Assembly: GCA_903933935.1 (NCBI GenBank)
Contig: CAIZMB010000153.1
Span: 1 to 46,336 of the forward strand
Length of the DNA stretch: 46,336 nucleotides
Source of the DNA: an uncultured Cytophagaceae bacterium
GTDB lineage: Bacteria > Bacteroidota > Bacteroidia > Cytophagales > Spirosomataceae
Direction: 5' to 3'
This document shows positions 26,620 through 35,451 of the stretch, in pieces; within the stretch, counting starts at the first letter, position 1; the number at the start of each line of letters is the position of its first letter. The translations under genes were made by a program, and so were the position numbers. Under the pieces are notes generated by a model. That model did no database searches and was not told where the DNA came from. It saw only the letters and a list, made by a program, of their open reading frames with translations.

Positions 26620-29050
26620 CCCCTTCAGTCGTGTTCAACAACGCAGCTCTTCTAGGTGCGGGCATTTCGGAATCTTCTCCTCTAACAGCTTTCCAAATGA
26701 CTTGGTTTAACTCTAAATCAGGTGCGGAATCTTCTTTTGAGAAATCAAATTTTTCACTCATACGGGAACTCGCATTTTCCTTTGTATTTTTTTCGAATAA
26801 ATCTACATTGGGTAAAATATGTTTGAATACAGAGAGGTCGGCTTTAGATGTAAAACTTCTAAACATCGGTGTAGCTGAAGCGTCATATTGACTCATCGGA
26901 GGCAGGCCTAAAATTAATTCCATTGTTCGTAACATCGACGAAGTGGAGTATGGCGTATGGTCTACAAATCCTCTTTTCACAAATCCACCTGCTACATAAG
27001 CGGTTGTTCGGTGTGCATCTACGTGATCTGAACCATTTTGGGCGTCATCTTCGACAATAAAAATGGCCGTTTCTTTCCAAATTGGAGATTTGGATAAGTG
27101 TTCCACAAACAAACCAATGGCATAGTCATTGTCGGCAACGTAAGCATAAGGGGTTTTTGCACCAATTTTCTGTCCTTCGGTATGGTCATTTGGGAAACGC
27201 AATGAATTAAAGTGCGGTACTTGACCTTTGACTAATAAGGAATCGAAATCTTTTCGCCAACGGTTAAACCTTAAGGTGTCCATAATATTTTGGTCAAACG
27301 AAGGGAAATACGTGCAAAAATGTCCCGCGATAGATGGGATGTTCGGTTTAAAGTCATCTGCAAATTCACCATAAGTCCGATAACTGACCCCAGCCCTCTT
27401 GCAGTAATCCCAGATAAAACCATTTTTAGGATTAGCGATTTCGCGATTTCCCTCGCCATCGTATTTTCCTCCACGGCCGCCATAGGAAGTCGGCCATGTT
27501 TTTTCTAAATAATCTGTGGCATGAGCCGATGTAGACCAATTGTGCCCATCAGAACTTACTTCACCATCCACATAAAAGTTATCTAAAAGAACGAAATCCT
27601 TGACAAGTTTATGTTGGTTAGGCGTATATTTATCCCCAAACAACAATAAGGTGGTATCTCCATTCCCTCCCTTTACATCTGCTAAAACCTGGTCATAAGT
27701 CCTATTTTCCTTCAGAATATAAAAGACATATTTGATAGGCGACTTGTCACCCACTTTCATGGGAATTGGATTTCCTTTTTCCCCTTTTGCGTTCATTTCT
27801 CCCGCTTTGGTATAAGGCGTATTTTGGTAAACAGCTTTAGATAAGATAGCCATATCAGCGGCTGAAGGCTCTGGGAAAATGGACATCGTCCCTTTCATTA
27901 ATCCACCGATGTATTCATTTCTTATGGCCCGATTATTATCCGATTTTTGATAAGTAACGGTTTGTGTTTTAACGACAGGGTTAGGTCCTTTTGGATTGGC
28001 AAAAGAGGAAAACCCTTTACCATTAGCTACATAAACCATCCCGTTAACGACTTTTACTTGAGTCGGGTACCAGCCGACTGGAATGAATCCTAAGGATTTT
28101 GATTTGCCTAAATCCTCTACTTCAAAAACGGCTAAGCAATTGTTATCGGCATTTGCGATGTATAATTTTTCCTCGTCCTCGGAAAGCGCGATGCCGTTTG
28201 TGGATGAGCCTTCTAATGAATTTGGAAATAAGGCAGCATTTAAAACTTCGATTTCTTTTCCTTTTTCAAGATCAATAACTGAAACAGAGTTGTCATTTGC
28301 GTTGGCAACAAAAAGGGTTTTTCCATTTTTTGTCAAAACCATTTCGTTCGGATGATCACCTACTTGAATCGCTTTTAAGAATTTTTTTGACTGCGTGTCA
28401 AAGGGTAAAATTTGGCGTCCACCCCAAATAGAAATATATAGTATTCCTTTAGATTTATCCAAAAGGCAGGTGTATCCTTCAGCAGGTAATACGAAAGATT
28501 CCAGGACTTTTTGTTGGCGTGTATCGACTAAATAGAGTTTATTATTATCCTTAGTTACGACATATAGAATACCTGTTGCATCATCTAAATCCAACCCAGC
28601 GGGCGAGATATTGTCTTTTGGGATATTGCTAAGCGCGATGTTTCCTTTGTCGACTAGTTTATCTTCTTCTATTTCAAAGCGCAAAATGACATTATCATTT
28701 CCCCCCGAGGCATAAATTGTTTTGTTGTCTGCGGCTATTTTAAGTCCGTACCATGACTTTGGAATGACCTTGCTGTCGACAATCTCCCCTTTTTTCACAT
28801 TGAATAATTGGAGACTTTGAATACTTTGTCCATTGTTGGTCGCCACCATGTACGCTTTATCGGGCGACACGACTAAGTTGAGCGGCAGATCCCCCAAAGA
28901 AACAGATTTTCCATGTGGGGAAAGCTTCCAGCTATTTGGCAAGGTCACTCGCTTGGAAGCTAATTGGCCCGCGAGCGATTTCGATTGACTAATTCCTAAA
29001 AAAGGAATGAATAGGCAAATGAGTAGATTAATAGGAGTAGATAATTTCAT
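26609..29050 (-). CDS. secreted YVTN propeller / phosphoesterase fusion
   Basis: An 813-residue exported protein of the bifunctional YncE/alkaline-phosphatase type. The signal peptide ends near residue 20 (PFLGIS-Q). Residues about 40-350 are a YVTN/YncE-like beta-propeller (repeats such as KTLFVANANDNSVSVIDLEKG). Residues about 440-740 are a type I phosphodiesterase/alkaline-phosphatase-fold phosphoesterase (PF04185). Metal and active-site candidates are E448-N449 and D453 in KENRTYD, the DGHNWSTSAHATD segment (501-513), H623 in NDHTEG, and EDDAQNGSDHVDAH (667-680). The ATG at 29050 is chosen because it opens the signal peptide; an upstream in-frame start adds 18 residues. It overlaps the downstream TonB receptor, suggesting it releases or processes that receptor's ligand. 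The phosphoester substrate is unknown. Confidence 0.9.
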   Translation of the reverse strand: MKLSTPINLLICLFIPFLGISQSKSLAGQLASKRVTLPNSWKLSPHGKSVSLGDLPLNLVVSPDKAYMVATNNGQSIQSLQLFNVKKGEIVDSKVIPKSWYGLKIAADNKTIYASGGNDNVILRFEIEEDKLVDKGNIALSNIPKDNISPAGLDLDDATGILYVVTKDNNKLYLVDTRQQKVLESFVLPAEGYTCLLDKSKGILYISIWGGRQILPFDTQSKKFLKAIQVGDHPNEMVLTKNGKTLFVANANDNSVSVIDLEKGKEIEVLNAALFPNSLEGSSTNGIALSEDEEKLYIANADNNCLAVFEVEDLGKSKSLGFIPVGWYPTQVKVVNGMVYVANGKGFSSFANPKGPNPVVKTQTVTYQKSDNNRAIRNEYIGGLMKGTMSIFPEPSAADMAILSKAVYQNTPYTKAGEMNAKGEKGNPIPMKVGDKSPIKYVFYILKENRTYDQVLADVKGGNGDTTLLLFGDKYTPNQHKLVKDFVLLDNFYVDGEVSSDGHNWSTSAHATDYLEKTWPTSYGGRGGKYDGEGNREIANPKNGFIWDYCKRAGVSYRTYGEFADDFKPNIPSIAGHFCTYFPSFDQNIMDTLRFNRWRKDFDSLLVKGQVPHFNSLRFPNDHTEGQKIGAKTPYAYVADNDYAIGLFVEHLSKSPIWKETAIFIVEDDAQNGSDHVDAHRTTAYVAGGFVKRGFVDHTPYSTSSMLRTMELILGLPPMSQYDASATPMFRSFTSKADLSVFKHILPNVDLFEKNTKENASSRMSEKFDFSKEDSAPDLELNQVIWKAVRGEDSEMPAPRRAALLNTTEGDDD

Positions 29051-29185
29051 TTCAATGTGTTTAAGTTGCAAGGTAGTAAAGAGAAAAAAAAGATTTGTTA
29101 ACAAAGTGTAATTTCTTTAACATTCCTGAAAGAAGATTTTTTAAATTAGCTATTTAATAGGTTCAACTCATTACAAATAAATTCC

Positions 29186-29596
29186 ATGCAGATTAGTTAC
29201 CAGATTAACCCAGAAATTTCAGTGCATGATTTGATTGACATTTTAAAGAAGTCCACTTTAGGTTTACGAAGGCCTTTGTCGGACTTGGAGGCGATGAAGA
29301 GTATGTTGGCGCATGCCAACTACTACATTGGGGCGTATGAAAATGGGAATTTAGTGGGTCTGGCGCGCGCGATGACTGATTTTGTGTACACGACTTACCT
29401 AGCGGATCTGGCGGTAGATGAAAAATATCAACATCAGGGTATTGGAAAGGAATTAATAAAAATATTGAAAAGAAATATTCCGAAAGCAAAGTTGATTTTA
29501 TTAGCGGCACCCGCTGCTGAAGCATATTATCCAAAAATAGGGATGCAAAATCATCCACATTGTTATTTCATTAATGAGGTAGAGGAAATTATTTGA
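29186..29596 (+). CDS. GNAT-family N-acetyltransferase
   Basis: A 136-residue cytoplasmic acetyltransferase. The acetyl-CoA-binding motif A is YLADLAVDEKYQHQGIGKEL (Q-x-x-G-I-G), followed by beta-strand five, LILLAAPAAEAYYPKIGM, as in small GNAT proteins acting on amines or amino acids. It is alone in its orientation and diverges from the phosphoesterase gene. Its stop overlaps the convergent esterase stop by eight bases. No acceptor can be inferred. Confidence 0.9.
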   Translation: MQISYQINPEISVHDLIDILKKSTLGLRRPLSDLEAMKSMLAHANYYIGAYENGNLVGLARAMTDFVYTTYLADLAVDEKYQHQGIGKELIKILKRNIPKAKLILLAAPAAEAYYPKIGMQNHPHCYFINEVEEII

Positions 29597-31334
29597 TAAT
29601 AACTAGGCGTTTACTGGAATAGTTACCTGATAATGTAGTAAAAGTTACAAAATAGTTTGCATTGGGGAATTGAGAGACGTCAATTAATTTAGTCCGAACT
29701 CCTAAAATATCTTCTTCATAAAAAATATGGCCACTCATATTATAAATAGTCAATTTACCTCTAGTATTTGTTGGCCAATCAATTTTAATTTTATCTCTTG
29801 ACGGATTTGGATAAAAATTAAATATAGGGGCAGCAGTTTCAGATTCGACGGGAAAATACGAAAATCCTAAAGCTCGCATACCCATTGAATTTTTAATATA
29901 AGGCCCAGGAAAGGGATACTCACTTTTGTAACTAATGAAATCTCTATGATAATCAGGAATATAACCAATAAAGCCTTCAAACTCATTTTTAAAAGTTAAT
30001 AATAATTTATTCAAATTAACTACCTCAATTTTTGAAATAAAATTACCTAAACTTATGGAATTAGTTTTATCCCCAAAAAATTGATTAAAAAATTTAGAAA
30101 TACGAGGGTTTCCGTTATTGTCAATGATGGTTGTGTCTTTTGGAATAACAAGCTTTTGGCCTTCATCAAATTCTAAAAATATTTTATTACGCTCCTTTGG
30201 AGAAAAATAGTAGACTCTTTGTATGCTTGGGCTAAATACTTCATTTGTCAAATTACGTTTATAAACAACTTTACTAATTATTCTAAATAACTCTAAAGCA
30301 GCTTGTCTATATCCAAAATTATTGTAATGAATGCGATCGAATCCAGTAAGACCTACCGTAGCAAAAGTCTTTACATATGGATCATTTTGTTGTTGAATTC
30401 TAATATCTTCTCTTAATAATGCTGCTTGCGGATAGGGATATTCATATACATTATTTTGAGGCGTAAAAAGATATTGGGCTGCAGGAAAATATTTTTTATA
30501 TTTTTGTTTTAGGGTTTCAAATTTTGCCCCCCAAAGATATTTAGTGCCAATTGATACGGATGCCTCAGATTCTCCTTGCCTGAAAATTATAGCTTTTATA
30601 TGTTTAATTACTCCAGCTTTTGTTGCTTTGTATAACATAATGTTTCCGCCATCTGGAGAAGTTAAATTGCCATCAAGTATCAAATGCCAATCTATATCTG
30701 ATCCACCAGCGGAAGAATTTATAATTGAAATTGGAATTTTTTCGGAATCAAACAAAAGTCGTCCAATTTCTGCAGCCCAGGGGCCAATTCGAGCTCTACC
30801 TACAGGTAAAGACCATAAAGTATCTGCCAAATTGTATGGACCATAATTATCGCTTCCTTGCACTAAACCAAAAGATCTGACCCATTCGCCCTGATAAACT
30901 AAGTCATCAATTGGTCCAATCCATGCATTTGATTGACCACTTACTAAATATGCATCACCAGCCACTATATTTTTTCGCTTGACAACTAAACTAGAATCTT
31001 TACCTTTAAATCCGTAAACCTCAAAATCATACTCCGCTAATTCAGCGGGTATTTGAAATTTAGAGGAAAATTTAGCCAAAGAACCGCTAAATGTTAGGGC
31101 TATTTTTTGATATTTATTGATAGCACCATTTCGCAACACCCGAATAGAAACTGCAGTAATATCGGCATATTTTGCTACACCCTCCACCGTAATATCAGCC
31201 AAATTCGTAGACTCTCTTGGATATAATTGAAAATCTTGGGGTAATTTATTGAAAGTAAAAGAGCCAAAAGTCTGAGCTGAAGTTCTACCTAATAAACATA
31301 AACTAAAAAATAAAAGTGAAATATTTTTTTTCAT
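29589..31334 (-). CDS. T9SS-secreted SGNH esterase (sialate O-acetylesterase-like)
   Basis: A 581-residue secreted protein. The signal peptide is about residues 1-20 (GRTSA-QT). A beta-sandwich N-terminal region leads to a DUF303/SASA-type SGNH esterase domain. Its nucleophile block is LVSGQSNAW with S135, the glycine/glutamate block is IIFRQGESEASV, and the D-x-x-H pair is in FDRIHYNNFGY. The last 75 or so residues (FNFYPNPSRDKIKIDW through SGNYSSKRLVIIK) form a type A T9SS C-terminal sorting domain, so the enzyme should be sent through the type IX system to the surface. The ATG at 31334 is chosen because it starts the signal peptide. It probably deacetylates a polysaccharide. Other members of the family act on acetyl-xylan or sialic acid. 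Confidence 0.87.
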   Translation of the reverse strand: MKKNISLLFFSLCLLGRTSAQTFGSFTFNKLPQDFQLYPRESTNLADITVEGVAKYADITAVSIRVLRNGAINKYQKIALTFSGSLAKFSSKFQIPAELAEYDFEVYGFKGKDSSLVVKRKNIVAGDAYLVSGQSNAWIGPIDDLVYQGEWVRSFGLVQGSDNYGPYNLADTLWSLPVGRARIGPWAAEIGRLLFDSEKIPISIINSSAGGSDIDWHLILDGNLTSPDGGNIMLYKATKAGVIKHIKAIIFRQGESEASVSIGTKYLWGAKFETLKQKYKKYFPAAQYLFTPQNNVYEYPYPQAALLREDIRIQQQNDPYVKTFATVGLTGFDRIHYNNFGYRQAALELFRIISKVVYKRNLTNEVFSPSIQRVYYFSPKERNKIFLEFDEGQKLVIPKDTTIIDNNGNPRISKFFNQFFGDKTNSISLGNFISKIEVVNLNKLLLTFKNEFEGFIGYIPDYHRDFISYKSEYPFPGPYIKNSMGMRALGFSYFPVESETAAPIFNFYPNPSRDKIKIDWPTNTRGKLTIYNMSGHIFYEEDILGVRTKLIDVSQFPNANYFVTFTTLSGNYSSKRLVIIK

Positions 31335-31449
31335 CTCAAGTAATAAGGCTTTGCTTTTTAGAGCCCACAATTTACAACAAATCGCCAAATTATTTTGAAA
31401 TAATACCCCTAAATATAATTTTAGCAAATCTCATTTCAGTAAAATCCAT

Positions 31450-31457
31450 TAACTTTG
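31450..31457 (+). promoter_or_regulatory. -7 box TAACTTTG of the CofD-GT cluster
   Basis: TAACTTTG matches TANNTTTG exactly and lies 18 bases before the ATG at 31476, the same spacing as before the DUF4038 gene. It supports 31476 as the start, because the upstream TTG at 31455 would lie inside the box. Confidence 0.55.
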
Positions 31458-31475
31458 AAACTTATCAAGTTTATT

Positions 31476-33176
31476 ATGAACGTCGTTGTTTTTACAGGGG
31501 GTAATGGAAATGCTAATCTAATTAAGCACTTAAAAGATTTATCCTATGTGAATTTAAGCCTTTTAATCAACGGATATGACGACGGTCTTTCCACGGGAGT
31601 TATTCGAAGTGCCAATCAAGGCATGCTTGGGCCCTCAGATTACCGTAAGAATTTCACTTATATTTTAGATGATTTCACACATTATAACCGAAATCTAAAA
31701 AAGCTTTTTGAACATCGATTAAGTGAGGAAGAAACGAGAGTTCTTTTGCTTAACCCTGAAGAATTAATTAATAATCTGATTCGAGAACATTACACTTTAG
31801 ACCGTCGCTCCGAAAATTTTATCACTCGATTCTTTGAGTCAGGATCTCAAAAACTTTTAAAATTCACCCATAATTTTTCTATTCTGAATGGTTTTAGTGT
31901 AGGAAATATCATAATAGGTGGAATTTATGCTGAAACAAATGATTTTAATCTTGCGCTATATCTATTAACGACCCAATTTGAATTAACTGCAAAAATTATC
32001 AACATTTCTACAGCCGATGATTCTAAATTGGTGGCCTTTGACGGGGACGGTAATTTTTTAGCGAATGAAGCGGATATTGTCAACTACGAAGGTAATAAGC
32101 CCCTTTCAGATTTTTATTTATTGCCACTAGATGAGCTTAACGCGCTCGATAAACAAGGTAATTATAATAAAGAAGAAATAGTGCGAATATCAAAAATACC
32201 ATCCGTTTCTAAAGAAGCCCTTAAAGCTCTGAAAGAAGCCGATTTGATTATTTTTGGTTCAGGGACTCAGTTTTCTTCCCTCCTTCCCTCGTATCGAATT
32301 TGTAAGAATTCGATTCTAAAATCGAAGGCCCAAAAAGTTTTAGTTATCAATAATAATTATGACAATGACACGAGAAATATACAATTTGAAGAGTTTACAC
32401 AAATAATTCTAAATGAATTAGACCAATCGAATTGTGATTTTTTTGACTCCATCATTGTAGATACAAATTCAGTTATCAAGCCTATACAGTCGCTTCCCAA
32501 CTTGACCACCGCTAATGTAGCTGATCCTTCAGGGAAACACGACGGACAAAAATTATGGACTTGGATCAATCGATCACTGGATATTAAGTTGGGTGAAGTT
32601 CCTGTGCTCATTTCATTTGCTAAAAATACGGAGGAATTTATAAAGGACTATTACCATAATGAGATGGGTAGTCTTAATAGCGATCCTACAAGGATTATTA
32701 AATTCTATCAAGCTGGTGAAACAGAAAATTCGTCTTACACGCTACATTTAGACGCTTCCGGGAAAGTGTCACTCTATGAAATAGATGCATGGATTCGAAT
32801 CATGCAACTTAATCAATTGGATGCTGTGATCGGGTCTAGGTTTGAGTCGAGGCGCCAACTAATCAACTCGTTTAAACACTCTATTGTAGAGTCTAATTTG
32901 ATCTATTTATTCGCCCTAATTACTTCGTATTGGGTTAGTATTGTCTATTTTATTCGATTTTGGAGAATTATGCCTGATCCACTCAGTGGGATTTATTTGA
33001 TTAAATCCAAACATGATATCCCCTACAAAAGCCTATCCTATTTCTTGAAAAAAATAAATAGAAAAAAGAATTTCGAATTTGTTTCCCTACCCATCAGTTA
33101 CCGCACATTTAAAAAAGTTAAAATCTTAACCAAAATAAAAAATGTAATCGTCAACTTGCTTGGGCTCTATGTATAA
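31476..33176 (+). CDS. CofD/YvcK-like domain fused to a GT-A-like domain
   Basis: A 566-residue two-part protein. Residues 1 to about 365 resemble the CofD/YvcK (UPF0052) fold: VVVFTGGNGNANLIKHL (3-19), NGYDDGLSTGVIR (32-44), LGPSDYRK (51-58), GNIIIGG (143-149) and DLIIFGSGTQFSSLLPS (256-272) match its nucleotide- and substrate-binding loops. From about 375 the sequence resembles a GT2 GT-A fold: LHLDASGKVSLYEID (423-437) sits where DxDG would be, then DAVIGSRF and DPLSGIYLIK (501-510), which parallels DFSCAFKLVK in the nearby GT2 protein. The second metal Asp is replaced by Ser. A hydrophobic stretch lies at about 475-497. It opens a six-gene cluster. Function is unknown; YvcK-type proteins bind UDP-sugars, which suits the setting. 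Confidence 0.72.
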   Translation: MNVVVFTGGNGNANLIKHLKDLSYVNLSLLINGYDDGLSTGVIRSANQGMLGPSDYRKNFTYILDDFTHYNRNLKKLFEHRLSEEETRVLLLNPEELINNLIREHYTLDRRSENFITRFFESGSQKLLKFTHNFSILNGFSVGNIIIGGIYAETNDFNLALYLLTTQFELTAKIINISTADDSKLVAFDGDGNFLANEADIVNYEGNKPLSDFYLLPLDELNALDKQGNYNKEEIVRISKIPSVSKEALKALKEADLIIFGSGTQFSSLLPSYRICKNSILKSKAQKVLVINNNYDNDTRNIQFEEFTQIILNELDQSNCDFFDSIIVDTNSVIKPIQSLPNLTTANVADPSGKHDGQKLWTWINRSLDIKLGEVPVLISFAKNTEEFIKDYYHNEMGSLNSDPTRIIKFYQAGETENSSYTLHLDASGKVSLYEIDAWIRIMQLNQLDAVIGSRFESRRQLINSFKHSIVESNLIYLFALITSYWVSIVYFIRFWRIMPDPLSGIYLIKSKHDIPYKSLSYFLKKINRKKNFEFVSLPISYRTFKKVKILTKIKNVIVNLLGLYV

Positions 33177-33780
33177 TCTCCTTTTTGATTTTGATGGAAC
33201 TCTTTTTGACACTGATTCAGCTCACGAATTAGCTTTTCAAAAGACTTTTTCAAATCATGACTTAGGTGAATGTCCTCCTTATGAATCATTAAAAGGAATT
33301 AAAACCAAAGACGTGTTCGCGAATTATTCGAATGATGAGGCCATAGTGGAAAAACTGTCTTCATTTAAATCGCAAACCTATCAGGCCGACCTAAATGCCA
33401 TAAAAGCCTTGGTTGATTTTGACCTAATTCGGCATTTAAAAAGCGCAGGAAACCGAGTATTTATTGTGACGGGAGGAAGTAGGCTCTCCATCGACCTGCT
33501 ACTTAATGTGCATCAAATGGCTGGTTTTTTTGACGGAATTATTGCCGCAGAAAACTATAAAAAATCTAAGCCAGATCCTGAACCTTTCTTAACGTGTATT
33601 GAAAAATTCAATATTTCAGGTACAATGCATGGAATTGAGGACTCAATACAAGGAATCGAAAGTTTAAAAAATGCAGGTATATTGGCAGTTGGAGTTCATA
33701 ACCCCCTAATTGCCCAAAAATCAGATTTGTATTTTCCTGAAATAAATGAATATTTGAAATATTTAATTGCCAAAGGATGA
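33169..33780 (+). CDS. HAD-superfamily phosphatase (PGMB/GPH-like)
   Basis: A 203-residue HAD hydrolase. All four motifs are present: LLFDFDGTLFD with D7 and D9 near the N-terminus, VTGGS (motif II), KSKPDP (motif III, lysine) and IEDSIQGIES (motif IV). A small helical cap separates motifs I and II, as in beta-phosphoglucomutase and phosphoglycolate-type enzymes. The start at 33169 overlaps the preceding gene by eight bases, and the stop overlaps the nucleotidyltransferase start (ATGA). This coupling suggests it removes a phosphate from the pathway intermediate, in the way GmhB or KdsC act before a nucleotidyltransferase step. The substrate is inferred only as a sugar phosphate. Confidence 0.9.
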   Translation: MYNLLFDFDGTLFDTDSAHELAFQKTFSNHDLGECPPYESLKGIKTKDVFANYSNDEAIVEKLSSFKSQTYQADLNAIKALVDFDLIRHLKSAGNRVFIVTGGSRLSIDLLLNVHQMAGFFDGIIAAENYKKSKPDPEPFLTCIEKFNISGTMHGIEDSIQGIESLKNAGILAVGVHNPLIAQKSDLYFPEINEYLKYLIAKG

Positions 33781-34523
33781 AAAAAGTCATCGTAATTCCA
33801 GCCGCCGGGAAAGGAAGTCGCCTTCATAGCGATTTACCCAAAATATTTACAGCCGTTTATCAGTCTAAATCTATTTTTGATTTGATTGTGGAGCAAGGGA
33901 CTTCGCATGTCGACGAAATGATTTTGCTCTTAAGCCCTGCTGGCAAGGAATATTTTGAGCTTCATATTGCCTCTTCCGCACCCAAAAATGTACATGTTTG
34001 GGTACAAGAATCTGCCTCCGGAATGTTTGATGCCATGAATCAATTATTTGAATCATTGTTAAATCGGCCTGAAGATTTTCAAGTGATTGTGCAATGGGGA
34101 GATCAACCGTTTTGTGATGCCGAATTACATCAAACCTTATTTTCAGACCTTAATAAATTCGAGGTTTCTGTCCCACTAGTCTGGGTTTCTTCTCCCTATG
34201 TTCAGTTTAAATTAGGTTCCCCATTAGCCGTTTGGGAGAGCAGAGAAGGCGAAAAATGTGATGCCTTTGGGTTTAAAGATATGGGGGTTTTTGCCTTTAC
34301 CCGTGGGTCAATTGAGTCTTCATGGCCACTATATAAATTGAATGCACCCTTTGGGAAAGTTACCGGGGAACGAAATTTTGTTAAATTTTTTGAAACCATT
34401 CAGCAAAAAACAGAAATTTTTTGGCGCCTAGATCAGCCTTATTATAAGTCTATTGGAATAAATACCCCAGAGGAACTTAATGAAGCTAATTTATTTTTAA
34501 ACCAAAAAGATCAAATCCGTTAA
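33777..34523 (+). CDS. sugar-phosphate nucleotidyltransferase
   Basis: A 248-residue GT-A-fold NTP transferase. VIPAAGKGSRLHSDLPK (6-22) is the nucleotide-binding signature (AAGxGxR with a conserved K22). WGDQPF (107-112, D109) is the metal-binding strand resembling GlmU's YGDxPL, and GINTPEEL near the C-terminus is the usual product-side motif of GlmU/IspD/KdsB relatives. No acyltransferase domain follows, so it is not a full GlmU. The four-base overlap with the HAD gene implies coupled translation. It most likely activates a sugar-1-phosphate with an NTP for the downstream epimerase and glycosyltransferase. Confidence 0.88.
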   Translation: MKKVIVIPAAGKGSRLHSDLPKIFTAVYQSKSIFDLIVEQGTSHVDEMILLLSPAGKEYFELHIASSAPKNVHVWVQESASGMFDAMNQLFESLLNRPEDFQVIVQWGDQPFCDAELHQTLFSDLNKFEVSVPLVWVSSPYVQFKLGSPLAVWESREGEKCDAFGFKDMGVFAFTRGSIESSWPLYKLNAPFGKVTGERNFVKFFETIQQKTEIFWRLDQPYYKSIGINTPEELNEANLFLNQKDQIR

Positions 34524-34541
34524 GGATCTAGGGATAAATTG

Positions 34542-34549
34542 TAAATTTG
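34542..34549 (+). promoter_or_regulatory. internal -7 box TAAATTTG
   Basis: TAAATTTG lies in the only real gap (40 bases) inside the six-gene cluster and 15 bases before the first ATG of the epimerase gene. It is identical to the box upstream of the DUF4038 gene. It may give the last three genes separate expression. No clear -33 TTG is visible. Confidence 0.45.
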
Positions 34550-34563
34550 TCGATTAACCATAT

Positions 34564-35451
34564 ATGATGCATTATTTAGTTACCGGCGGCGCCGGATTTA
34601 TTGGGACTCACTTGTGTAGTTACCTGATTTCTTTAGGTCATCAAGTGAGCATTTTGGACGATATGTCTTTTGGCGATCAATCAAAAATTCACCCAAAAGC
34701 AAAATTGATTATTGGTAAAATTGAAGACAGCAATTTGTGCCTAGAGGTAACTAAAAATATCGATGGCGTGTTTCACATGGCGGCCTTTTCTAGAAGCGGG
34801 CCATCTTTCGATATGCCCGAACAATGTCATGAAAGCAATGCTTTAGGGACCTTAAATATCCTTCAAGCGTGTAAAAAAAATGGAGTTAAGCGTATTGTGT
34901 ATTCGGGTTCGTCAACTTTCTATGGAAATAAAATAGGGGTTCAAAAAGAAGGAGATCCAGGGGATTTCTTAAATTTTTATGGACTGACCAAGCATGTTGG
35001 CGAATTATATGTGCAGCAGTTTTATCGAAATTTTGGCCTTGAATGTAATATTTTGAGGTATTTTAATGTGTATGGACCGGGCCAACCAGCCACCGGGGCG
35101 TATGCACTCGTACTCGGGATTTTTATAGATCGATTTAAAAAAGGAGAGAGACTTGAAATACATGGCAGCGGTGAACAAAGGCGAGATTTTATTCATGTAT
35201 TAGATATCGTCAAAGCGAATGTGGCCGCAATGAATTCCGAGACTGTGGGTGAAATTTTTAACATCGGTTCGGGCATCAATTACTCAATTAAAGAACTAGC
35301 GAATTTCTTCCCAATCGAAAATTACCATACCGAAAGGAGATCTGGAGATGCTGAAGAAACATTAGCCGATATATCAAAAGCACAAAAATACTTAGATTGG
35401 AATCCTGAAATATCGCTTGAACAAGGAATAAGCCAACTTATCGAAGAATGA
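34564..35451 (+). CDS. NAD-dependent sugar-nucleotide epimerase/dehydratase (extended SDR)
   Basis: A 295-residue extended short-chain dehydrogenase. The Rossmann motif is TGGAGFIGTH (7-16), acidic D32-D33 binds the NAD ribose, and the catalytic pair is Y139-x3-K143 in YGLTKH, preceded by the SGSSTFYG serine region. RRDFIHVLDIVKANVAAM and IFNIGSG are typical of UDP-glucose 4-epimerase/dTDP-glucose dehydratase relatives. ATGs at 34564 and 34567 are both possible starts. Its stop overlaps the glycosyltransferase start (ATGA). In this cluster it probably epimerises, dehydrates or reduces the nucleotide sugar made upstream. The stereochemistry is not predictable. Confidence 0.92.
   Translation: MMHYLVTGGAGFIGTHLCSYLISLGHQVSILDDMSFGDQSKIHPKAKLIIGKIEDSNLCLEVTKNIDGVFHMAAFSRSGPSFDMPEQCHESNALGTLNILQACKKNGVKRIVYSGSSTFYGNKIGVQKEGDPGDFLNFYGLTKHVGELYVQQFYRNFGLECNILRYFNVYGPGQPATGAYALVLGIFIDRFKKGERLEIHGSGEQRRDFIHVLDIVKANVAAMNSETVGEIFNIGSGINYSIKELANFFPIENYHTERRSGDAEETLADISKAQKYLDWNPEISLEQGISQLIEE

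Noticed and set aside
29205-29558. 117-residue minus-strand frame opposite the GNAT gene
   Set aside because: The plus strand carries a complete GNAT motif. The antisense frame is Pro/Ser-rich with no domain.
31476-34523. F420 biosynthesis (CofD next to a CofC-like nucleotidyltransferase)
   Set aside because: The nucleotidyltransferase resembles GlmU/IspD-type sugar enzymes, not CofC. No CofE, CofG or CofH is present, and the neighbours are envelope-glycan genes.
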